From JAGPCK01 sp964535575 (lineage in GTDB: Bacteria > Bacteroidota > Bacteroidia > UKL13-3): a stretch of 64,000 nucleotides of DNA. Positions 42,583-49,373 of this stretch are shown here, one piece after another. The notes below the pieces were generated by a model. It was not told the DNA's origin and did not search any database. It saw nothing but the letters and a program-made list of their open reading frames with translations. Position 1 is the first letter of the stretch. Each line of letters starts with the position of its first letter. The translations under genes and the position numbers were made by a program. The DNA is taken from NCBI GenBank assembly GCA_964535575.1, contig CAZHTC010000010.1, positions 10,077-74,076 on the forward strand, read 5' to 3'.

Positions 42583-44724
42583 TTACATCTTCCGTGTTCC
42601 TAACCTCAATGAATTGCCAATCACCACCACATCTGAAAAAGCCATGCTCAAGGCTCCCAGCATAGGGCTTAAAAACCCCAGCGCGGCTAATGGAATGGCC
42701 ACCACATTATATCCCAAAGCCCAGAATAAATTTTGTTTAATGGTGGTATAAGTAAGCAAGGCCACCCGGTGTGCTTTTACAACCTCCTCCAGATTTTTTC
42801 CAAGTAAAATCACTTGTGCCGACTGGCGGGCAATATCGGTAGCCCCCGAGAGTGAAATGCCAATATGGGCTTTGGAGAGGGCAGGTGCATCATTAATACC
42901 ATCCCCAATCATGGCTACCACATGGTCTTTTCGTTGCCTTTCAATAAAGGATAACTTTTGAGCAGGATTTTGTCGCGCATAAACTTCATCAATGCCCAAT
43001 TGCTGCGCAACCTGTGCGCATTTACGTTTGCTGTCGCCACTCAGCAATATGGTTTTAATACCTTGTTGTTTTAAATACGCAATCGCCTTATCAGCTCCCG
43101 GTTTTATTTCATCATTCACCCGCAAAGCAGCCACCAGTACTTCGTTTTTGGTAAGATATAAATCAAATGTTTCATCTGCCGGTGGGGTTAAAAGTAGCTG
43201 CAGTGAACCAAATGCATACGAATTTCCGTGTGCATCATTGGCAAATAGTCCCAGTCCTTTTTCTTCTTTTACATCGAAAAGGGTAAGGGAATTATTTTTC
43301 CATTCCGCATGTTTGAGTATTGATTGAGCAATGGGATGAGCCGAAAACTCTTCGAGGCGGTAGATGATATTCCTGATATCGGGTTCAGTACCATTGTATA
43401 TTTTCAGTTCACCCATTTCAAATGCTCCCGTAGTAAGTGTTCCGGTTTTATCAAAAATGGCTACCTGTGTTTTGGCTAATTCTTCAACAGTGGCGCCCCC
43501 CTTTATCAATAGCCCGTTTTTGGCAGCTTTGCCCAATCCCACCATTACTGCAGTGGGCGTAGCCAAACCCATGGCACAAGGGCACGAAATCACCAGAACG
43601 GCAATAGACCTCATCAGGGCATCGGCCGGTTTTATATCGAGCACAAAAAAGGAAATGATAAAAGTGAGTATTGCTATAATTACTACTGCCTGCACAAATA
43701 CCGCGCTCACCCGATCTCCTATTTTTTGTATGGAAGGCTTGCTGGCCTGAGCGTTTTTTACCATTTCTATAATATGCGAAAGGGTGGAGTTTTTGCCTAC
43801 GGCTGTTGCTTTAAATCGAATAGCTCCATCTGTTAAAATGGTTCCGCTGAATACTTGTTGATTTTTGGTTTTAAATACGGGCATACTCTCTCCGGTGAGC
43901 ATACTTTCATCAAGTGAGCCTTTGCCGGCAGTTATAAGGCCATCCACCGGAATTTTTTCTCCGCTTCGCACAAAAAGAATATCTCCTTCTGCAATCAGTT
44001 TTATCTCTATCTCCTCGCTTGTTTCAAAACCGGTTGAGGGATCTTTACCAATGCGTGTAGCTTTAAACGGAAGCAATGCCGTTAATTCATGGATAGAACC
44101 GGTTGTTCTTTTTACCGATTTTAATTCTATCAGATTTCCCAACAATACAAGGGTGATGATAGTGGCTCCTGTCTCATAAAACAAATACTGATGTACCTCG
44201 TGCGTTCCCCAATACTCAATAGTACCGATTAAACTATATACCAGTGATGAAAAGGCTCCTGTAAAAATGAGCACATCCATATTGGGCAAACCATTTCGAA
44301 CGGATTGAAACGCACTTTTGCCAAAGAAGGGAAGGCCAATGGCATATACAGGAACTGATAATAAAATTTGTACCATGGGCAAGTGAAGCCATTCAAACGG
44401 CAATACCATATGAAGCAATAATGGAATGGTAAACACAGCACAAAACCAGAATTTCCCTTCCAGCGTTTCTAAGGCAAACCTGCTTTTTTCGCCCGAGGGA
44501 ATACTTCCTTCTTTTACCACTTTATATCCAAGCATTTCAATGCCGTTACTCAACTGACTGATATCGGCCGAAGGAGTGTTGGTAAAACGTACTTCTCCCG
44601 TAGCAAAGTTTACGCTCACATCTTCCATTTTTTGATTCTCAAGGTATTTCCGTACCGTAAGTGAACAGTTGGTACAGGTCATTCCCTCTACCTGCATTTC
44701 AATATGGCTTGATTCGTGACTCAT
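42583..44724 (-). CDS. copA: Copper-translocating P-type ATPase
   Basis: A 713-residue P1B-type ATPase that pumps Cu(I) out of the cytoplasm. One N-terminal HMA domain has the metal site GMTCTNC (about 14-20). The transmembrane copper motif is SCPCAMGLATPTA, the phosphorylation site DKTGTLT and the hinge GDGINDAPAL. Eight membrane helices can be counted. Cu(I) is favoured over Zn/Cd by the CPC motif and by the conserved N and Y in the later helix (LGYNVVAIPLAALG). The gene stands alone, without a chaperone or regulator beside it. Confidence 0.95.
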   Translation of the reverse strand: MSHESSHIEMQVEGMTCTNCSLTVRKYLENQKMEDVSVNFATGEVRFTNTPSADISQLSNGIEMLGYKVVKEGSIPSGEKSRFALETLEGKFWFCAVFTIPLLLHMVLPFEWLHLPMVQILLSVPVYAIGLPFFGKSAFQSVRNGLPNMDVLIFTGAFSSLVYSLIGTIEYWGTHEVHQYLFYETGATIITLVLLGNLIELKSVKRTTGSIHELTALLPFKATRIGKDPSTGFETSEEIEIKLIAEGDILFVRSGEKIPVDGLITAGKGSLDESMLTGESMPVFKTKNQQVFSGTILTDGAIRFKATAVGKNSTLSHIIEMVKNAQASKPSIQKIGDRVSAVFVQAVVIIAILTFIISFFVLDIKPADALMRSIAVLVISCPCAMGLATPTAVMVGLGKAAKNGLLIKGGATVEELAKTQVAIFDKTGTLTTGAFEMGELKIYNGTEPDIRNIIYRLEEFSAHPIAQSILKHAEWKNNSLTLFDVKEEKGLGLFANDAHGNSYAFGSLQLLLTPPADETFDLYLTKNEVLVAALRVNDEIKPGADKAIAYLKQQGIKTILLSGDSKRKCAQVAQQLGIDEVYARQNPAQKLSFIERQRKDHVVAMIGDGINDAPALSKAHIGISLSGATDIARQSAQVILLGKNLEEVVKAHRVALLTYTTIKQNLFWALGYNVVAIPLAALGFLSPMLGALSMAFSDVVVIGNSLRLGTRKM

Positions 44725-44818
44725 GGGGCATTGCTGAAAACTAATTCAAAAATGAGGTATTTTTAAGTGTTATCAGCAGTTTTATTCCGTTAATTTTGTT
44801 CAGCTAATTTTCAAAGTC

Positions 44819-45565
44819 ATGCACACTACACGAAGAAATTTTTTAAAAGCTGGCGGATTGCTGGCTGCCGGTGCGGCCACAGGCCTATCTGTAATCCCCG
44901 GTGAATTATTTGCCGGGACACCTGCCGAAACTGCTGCACCTGCAGGCGAGGGCGCCTTTTCATTACCACCTTTAGGGTATGCTTATGCTGCCTTAGAGCC
45001 GCATATCGATGCGCGCACCATGGAAATTCACCATACCAAACACCATCAGGCCTATATTACCAAATTAAACGCAGCGGTTGAAAAAGAACCTTCTTTAAAA
45101 GGAAAAACGCTCGAGCAACTGTTGGGCAATATTAAAGGCACCCCCGATGCGGTTCGTTCTGATATCCGCAATCATGGTGGCGGTCACTGGAATCATAGCT
45201 TTTTCTGGACCATCATTGGCCCGGTGCACGGAGCTATGTCTGATAAATTAACGGCTGCCATTACCCGCGATTTTGGTTCGATGGAAACATTTAAAGAGCA
45301 GTTTGAGAAAAAATCAGTTGGTGTGTTCGGGTCGGGATGGGGATGGCTGGTAAAAGATGCCAAAGGAAAACTCAGTATTCTTTCTACCCCAAATCAGGAT
45401 AATCCGTTGATGGATATTGCCGAAACTGCAGGCAAACCCATTTTAGGGGTTGATGTGTGGGAACATGCTTATTACCTGAATTACCAGAATAAACGGGCTG
45501 ATTACCTCAAAGCGTTCTGGAATGTGGTAAACTGGCAAAAAGTAAGCGAACTCTACGAAAGCTAA
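44819..45565 (+). CDS. Exported (Tat-signal) Fe/Mn superoxide dismutase
   Basis: A 248-residue superoxide dismutase. The N-terminus TTRRNFLKAGGLLAAG is a twin-arginine signal, followed by a ~30-residue linker, so the folded, metal-loaded enzyme is sent to the periplasm. The metal ligands are in IHHTKHHQAY, GGGHWNHSFFW and DVWEHAYY. The glutamine in STPNQDNP and the glycine in GGGH lean toward the Mn or cambialistic type, since Fe enzymes carry the active-site glutamine earlier. A -7 box TAATTTTG (44791-44798) lies 20 bases before the ATG. It is divergent from copA, which fits a joint role against copper-driven oxidative stress. Confidence 0.93.
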   Translation: MHTTRRNFLKAGGLLAAGAATGLSVIPGELFAGTPAETAAPAGEGAFSLPPLGYAYAALEPHIDARTMEIHHTKHHQAYITKLNAAVEKEPSLKGKTLEQLLGNIKGTPDAVRSDIRNHGGGHWNHSFFWTIIGPVHGAMSDKLTAAITRDFGSMETFKEQFEKKSVGVFGSGWGWLVKDAKGKLSILSTPNQDNPLMDIAETAGKPILGVDVWEHAYYLNYQNKRADYLKAFWNVVNWQKVSELYES

Positions 45566-45571
45566 AAAAAA

Positions 45572-45602
45572 TTGCCCTGTAACGGGATTTTAAATATCTT
45601 TG
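45572..45602 (+). promoter_or_regulatory. Promoter of the tRNA-His gene
   Basis: TTG (45572-45574), a 20-base spacer and TATCTTTG (45595-45602) fit the Bacteroidota consensus and lie 16 bases before the tRNA. Confidence 0.6.
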
Positions 45603-45617
45603 CGCCTCACAAAACAC

Positions 45618-45695
45618 GGTGGTTGTAGTTCAGTTGGTTAGAACACCAGATTGTGGTTCTGGGGGTCGTGGGTTCGAGTCCCATCATCCACCCCA
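45618..45695 (+). tRNA. tRNA-His (GTG anticodon)
   Basis: A full cloverleaf can be drawn: extra 5' G (position -1) opposite C73, D-arm GTTC/GAAC, anticodon stem CCAGA/TCTGG with loop TTGTGGT (anticodon GTG), T-arm GTGGG/CCCAT with TTCGAGT, and an encoded CCA end. The acceptor stem GTGGTTG/CATCCAC has one T-T mismatch at the fifth pair. G-1 and C73 are the identity elements for histidyl-tRNA synthetase. Confidence 0.95.
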
Positions 45696-45701
45696 AGTTT
45701 T

Positions 45702-45728
45702 AAATCCCGCGAAAGCGGGATTTTTTTT
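45702..45728 (+). terminator. Terminator after tRNA-His
   Basis: A 9-bp perfect stem AAATCCCGC/GCGGGATTT capped by GAAA and followed by a T run, starting 7 bases after the tRNA. Confidence 0.92.
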
Positions 45729-45809
45729 GCCCCTTCAAATGGCGAGAAACCATACAAAGCCCCGTTAAACCATTAAGATGAATCCTTATCTTAGTGCAAA
45801 TTATTTTTC

Positions 45810-47114
45810 ATGAAAAAATTATTATTTACGTTAGGAGCACTTATTACCTTGTGCTGTAAAAGCCATGCGCAATTATATTTTCCGCCTATTATAGGAAGCA
45901 CCTGGGATACCGTGAGCCCGCAGCAATTGGGCTGGTGCACCAATCGCATTGATTCTTTATATGATTTGCTTCAAAGCAATAACACCAAGGCCTTTATCAT
46001 TTTAAAAGACGGCAAAATTGTTATCGAAAAATACTTTGATAATTTTACTTCCGATTCGGTTTGGTACTGGGCCTCGGCCGGCAAAACCATCACCTCTTTT
46101 TTGGTGGGCGTAGCTCAGCAAGAAGGAAAACTCTCCATTTACGATTCTACTTCAAAATACCTGGGAAGCGGATGGACCACCTGCCCTCCGGCCAAAGAAG
46201 GATTGATTACCATTCGCCATCAGCTTACCATGACCACAGGGCTGGATTATACCGTTTTGGATGATAACTGCAAATTACCGGCTTGCCTTAAGTACAAAGC
46301 CGATGCAGGCAATCAATGGTATTACCATAATGCTGCTTACCTGCTTTTACAGGACGTAATTGAATCGGCTACAGGAGGTACCTACCAGCAATACACGAAC
46401 TCAAAACTATCTCTAAAAACAGGGATATCCGGTTTGTGGTATGACGGGGTATTTTATTCCAAACCCCGCAGCATGGCCCGTTTTGGATTGCTCATGTTAA
46501 ATCATGGAATATGGAAAACAGATACACTTTTAAAAGATACTGCCTATTACCGGCAAATGATGAATACTTCGCAAAATCTTAATCCATCCTATGGTTACCT
46601 GTGGTGGCTCAACGGCAAAGGAAGTTACAAATTGCCCGGGTCTACCATTACATTCCCCGGAGATTTATGCCCTCCTGCTCCCGATGAAATGGTTGCAGGC
46701 CTGGGAAAAAACGACCAGAAATTATACTTGTGGCCTTCGCAGAATATGGTCATCATCCGTATGGGAAATCCTGCTTCGGATAGCAGTTTGGTTCCCGTTG
46801 TATTTGATCGCGATTTATGGACCGAGCTGAACAAACTTATTTGCAATACAGGAACAGGAGTGAAAGAGGTGATGCGGCAGGAGCCGTTTCAATTATATCC
46901 CAATCCGGTAACGAACACACTCCATATACGCACCACACACCCAAATAGTACCTGGCAGGTATTTTCGGCACAGGGTGTTTGTGTGGCCTCTGGCAAAACT
47001 AACGGAAATACCTGGCAGCTTAACACCACTGATTGGGCCAACGGATTGTATATCTTCAGTACGGTGAATGCGCAGGGAGAGAAAACAAGCAGCAGGTTTG
47101 TGATAGCACATTGA
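45810..47114 (+). CDS. Secreted serine hydrolase (beta-lactamase/class C fold) with T9SS sorting domain
   Basis: A 434-residue exported enzyme. Signal peptide MKKLLFTLGALITLCCKSHAQ; then a class C beta-lactamase/D-alanyl-carboxypeptidase fold with the nucleophile motif SAGK (in WYWASAGKTITSF) and the YHN triad element (WYYHNAAYLLLQ). The C-terminal ~75 residues (FQLYPNPVTNTLHIRT to NGLYIFS) are a type A T9SS sorting domain, so the enzyme goes to the surface or outside. Relatives include esterases and peptidases; the substrate is unknown and beta-lactam resistance should not be assumed. Confidence 0.9.
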   Translation: MKKLLFTLGALITLCCKSHAQLYFPPIIGSTWDTVSPQQLGWCTNRIDSLYDLLQSNNTKAFIILKDGKIVIEKYFDNFTSDSVWYWASAGKTITSFLVGVAQQEGKLSIYDSTSKYLGSGWTTCPPAKEGLITIRHQLTMTTGLDYTVLDDNCKLPACLKYKADAGNQWYYHNAAYLLLQDVIESATGGTYQQYTNSKLSLKTGISGLWYDGVFYSKPRSMARFGLLMLNHGIWKTDTLLKDTAYYRQMMNTSQNLNPSYGYLWWLNGKGSYKLPGSTITFPGDLCPPAPDEMVAGLGKNDQKLYLWPSQNMVIIRMGNPASDSSLVPVVFDRDLWTELNKLICNTGTGVKEVMRQEPFQLYPNPVTNTLHIRTTHPNSTWQVFSAQGVCVASGKTNGNTWQLNTTDWANGLYIFSTVNAQGEKTSSRFVIAH

Positions 47115-47173
47115 TGCAAACGTGCGTGAGACATGGAGAGCAAAGGACTTGCAAAAGGAATTAGAATTATTAA

Positions 47174-47455
47174 ATGGATGAACGGCTAAAACTTTTTTGG
47201 GACGAATTATTGGCGCAATGCGAAACGAACAAAAGCTATGAATTTATTTTCAAAGTTGAATATTGGGGCATTTTATGGATGCCTTGGTTCATTTATTCAG
47301 GCGGCAAATCTTTAAAATTCAGTATAAATAACATTTCAGAAGATGACCTGAAAGCACTGATTGGTTTCGGGCTTATTGAATTTATAGAGGAAATTCCACC
47401 AAACGATACGATAGAAATTTACACAAAAAAATATAGAATAAGAAGCCACGGCTGA
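47174..47455 (+). CDS. Orphan 93-residue hypothetical protein
   Basis: A short acidic protein with no recognised family; the sequence WGILWMPWFIYSGGKSLKF followed by DDLKALIGFGLIEFIEEI suggests a small alpha/beta fold. It looks like a standalone accessory gene. An imperfect palindrome (47446-47464, CCAC..GCTG..CAGC..GTGG) spans its stop codon, and a G-rich sequence with GGTTTGCAAAGGCGCG follows. Such tails are reminiscent of the attC-like ends of the two cassette-like inserts, but no matching left end was found. Confidence 0.65.
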   Translation: MDERLKLFWDELLAQCETNKSYEFIFKVEYWGILWMPWFIYSGGKSLKFSINNISEDDLKALIGFGLIEFIEEIPPNDTIEIYTKKYRIRSHG

Positions 47456-47530
47456 CAGCAGTGGTTTGCAAAGGCGCGTTCGTTCGGTGGTGGTGCAAGT
47501 GGAGGATGGCGATGATACATTTTAAAGCTT

Positions 47531-48181
47531 ATGAAAAAGACATTTTTTTTACTGTTTTTGTTTGCATGGCAGCTGGCAGGAGCACAATCAGCCTGGAAGG
47601 ATTCCATGGTGGTGGTACTTGACAGGATTCGAAGCGATGATCAGTTCTACCGCATTCAACTGGATTCCGTTCAGGCTCGCTACGGAGGAAGATCACCCGA
47701 GCTTCAAAACCTGCTGAAACAAATGCACCGCACTGACAGCATAAATACATTAAAGATAACAACTATTATTGACCGGTACGGATGGCTGGGACCGGACAGC
47801 ATTGGTGTGAATGGAAACAGAACCTTGTTTCTGGTGATTCAACATGCCGAAGATTGCGTGCAGGAAAAATACCTGCCTGTGATGCGTGAGGCTGTAAAGG
47901 CGGGCAGGGCAAAAGCCGCAAGCCTTGCTTTGCTGGAAGACAGAGTGGCCTTGCAGCAGGGTAAAAAACAGATTTACGGAAGTCAGGTAAGCTGGAACAT
48001 GGAAACGAATGAATACTATGTGCTGCCCTTAGAAGATCCCGACCACGTGGACGAGCGCAGGGCAAAGGTAGGCCTGCCGCCTATGGCCGCTTACTTAGCC
48101 GAATGGAATATGAAATGGGATGTGGAGCAGTATAAAAAAGATTTGCCGAGGTTGGAGAAGGAAATGAAAGAGGGGAGGTAA
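47531..48181 (+). CDS. Exported DUF6624 protein
   Basis: A 216-residue protein with signal peptide MKKTFFLLFLFAWQLAGAQ. The body matches the DUF6624 pattern: MHRTDSINTLKITTIIDRYGWLG, LFLVIQHA, then VQEKYLPVMREAVKAG and DRVALQQGKKQIYGSQV. The family is widespread in Bacteroidota and of unknown function. It lies between two accessory genes and just before insert B. Confidence 0.85.
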   Translation: MKKTFFLLFLFAWQLAGAQSAWKDSMVVVLDRIRSDDQFYRIQLDSVQARYGGRSPELQNLLKQMHRTDSINTLKITTIIDRYGWLGPDSIGVNGNRTLFLVIQHAEDCVQEKYLPVMREAVKAGRAKAASLALLEDRVALQQGKKQIYGSQVSWNMETNEYYVLPLEDPDHVDERRAKVGLPPMAAYLAEWNMKWDVEQYKKDLPRLEKEMKEGR

Positions 48182-48249
48182 AAGAGTTTATATACCGCGG
48201 ATTTGGGGGGATAGAGGAACTTTTGTAATTTAGTTGCGCGTATATGCGA

Positions 48250-48266
48250 GTTAGTTGCAATTAAAT
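48250..48266. repeat. Left inverted repeat of insert B
   Basis: GTTAGTTGCAATTAAAT, the reverse complement of 49221-49237 with one A/G difference at the eleventh position. Confidence 0.8.
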
Positions 48267-48270
48267 CGAC

Positions 48271-48573
48271 ATGACAAATATCGTAAGACTGTTATTGACA
48301 TTTTACAGAACTTGTTTCATTGCGACCTTTTTAATAACCTGTTGCTGTGTTAACATTTATCGACTTTATGGTGTAGAGACTTTTGTGTTTTTATTTTGGT
48401 TCAAAATTATAACTCTCGGACTGACATGTTACTTCATTAATATCTATAAAAAAAAAGAATTTTATTACTACCAGAACTTAGGTATATCAAAGTTATTACT
48501 GTGGATTACGACCTTAACTTTTGACTTGGTTATTTTTGTTTCTCTTTTAATTTTGGTGCATAAACTAAGATGA
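48271..48573 (+). CDS. Small membrane protein of insert B
   Basis: A 100-residue protein with three hydrophobic stretches (about 5-28, 34-55 and 72-97) and a basic loop YKKKEFYYYQNLG between the second and third. It has no recognised family. Its stop overlaps the ATG of the ABC ATPase (ATGA), so the two are translated together and probably form one complex; 100 residues is small for an ABC permease. It is AT-rich like its partner. Confidence 0.75.
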   Translation: MTNIVRLLLTFYRTCFIATFLITCCCVNIYRLYGVETFVFLFWFKIITLGLTCYFINIYKKKEFYYYQNLGISKLLLWITTLTFDLVIFVSLLILVHKLR

Positions 48574-49226
48574 TTCACAAACTAGAAGTCGATAGCATTC
48601 ATTTAGAATTTGGGCAAAGACGCATTCTGACTGATATTTATTTTAACTGTGAAACTGGTTCCATAACAGGTTTATTGGGAAGAAATGGACAAGGAAAGAC
48701 CTGTTTAATGAATATAGTATACGGAAGTATGCAAGTCCCTGACAAATCCGTACGCTTTGACAACATATCAGTTTATGAAGCATTTAAGCGAGCTGACCTT
48801 TTGACTTATTTACCTCAATTTAATTTTATACCAAGCCACCTTTCATTAAACAGAATATTTTTAGATTTCAACATTCAGTTTATAGAATTTGAAAATTATT
48901 TTCCAGAATTTGAAAATATGGGCAAAACAAAAATTAAAAAATTATCTGGCGGACAAAGACGTTTAATTGAAGTGTATGTTATTGTAAAATCAAAAGCACA
49001 ATTTTCAATGCTTGACGAACCTTTTTCACAGATCATGCCATTGCAAGTGGAAAAAATAAAAGAATTATTAAATATTGAAAAAGTGAATAAGGGTTTTCTT
49101 ATAACAGACCATCTGTATCGCCAATTCATTGACATTTGTGATAATTTATATATTCTGGCTGACGGTAAAACGCATTTAACAAAGACAATTGAAGACATCG
49201 AAAGACATGGATATGCAAAAATTTAA
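48570..49226 (+). CDS. ABC transporter ATP-binding protein of insert B
   Basis: A 218-residue ATPase. Walker A is GRNGQGKT, signature LSGGQRR, Walker B FSMLDEPFS and the switch histidine in LITDHLYR, so it should be active. It lacks the long C-terminal extension of the chromosomal NatA-like protein. It pairs with the overlapping 100-residue membrane protein, making a two-gene module that fills insert B. Function could be export, immunity to a bacteriocin, or defence; nothing decides between them. Confidence 0.87.
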   Translation: MIHKLEVDSIHLEFGQRRILTDIYFNCETGSITGLLGRNGQGKTCLMNIVYGSMQVPDKSVRFDNISVYEAFKRADLLTYLPQFNFIPSHLSLNRIFLDFNIQFIEFENYFPEFENMGKTKIKKLSGGQRRLIEVYVIVKSKAQFSMLDEPFSQIMPLQVEKIKELLNIEKVNKGFLITDHLYRQFIDICDNLYILADGKTHLTKTIEDIERHGYAKI

Positions 49227-49346
49227 CTGCAACTAACAGCAAGCAAGCGCAAGCGGGCTGATCTGCAAGGGCTTCGGCATAAATCAAGGTCTGCTCCTCA
49301 CTTGTCCTCGTTTATTCACTTCGTTCATGAGATCGCTGGCGCTAAG
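49221..49346 (+). other. attC-like 3' end of insert B
   Basis: It starts with ATTTAACTGCAACTAAC (the partner of 48250-48266), continues through a GC-richer tract (GCAAGCGCAAGCGGGCTG) and ends GCGCTAAG|TTGTAAC. AGCGC near 49246 can pair with GCGCT near 49341. No gene is visible in 49227-49373. Confidence 0.45.
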
Positions 49347-49373
49347 TTGTAACGAGCACCAATTTGGGAGCGT

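Larger units (their letters stand above)
48251..49346 (+). mobile_element. Cassette-like insert B carrying a membrane protein and an ABC ATPase
   Basis: The insert opens G|TTAGTTGCA at 48250/48251. After the two genes comes the complementary TGCAACTAAC (49228-49237), then about 109 bases of foldable sequence ending G|TTGTAAC at 49346. The two ends match over 17 bp with one mismatch, at the same position as in insert A. The tail length is in the range of integron attC sites. No recombinase is encoded. Boundaries are inferred. Confidence 0.55.

Noticed and set aside
45810..47114. Beta-lactam resistance enzyme
   Set aside because: Only the general serine-hydrolase fold is seen (SAGK, YHN), with a T9SS tail; most such Bacteroidota proteins are esterases or peptidases of unknown substrate.
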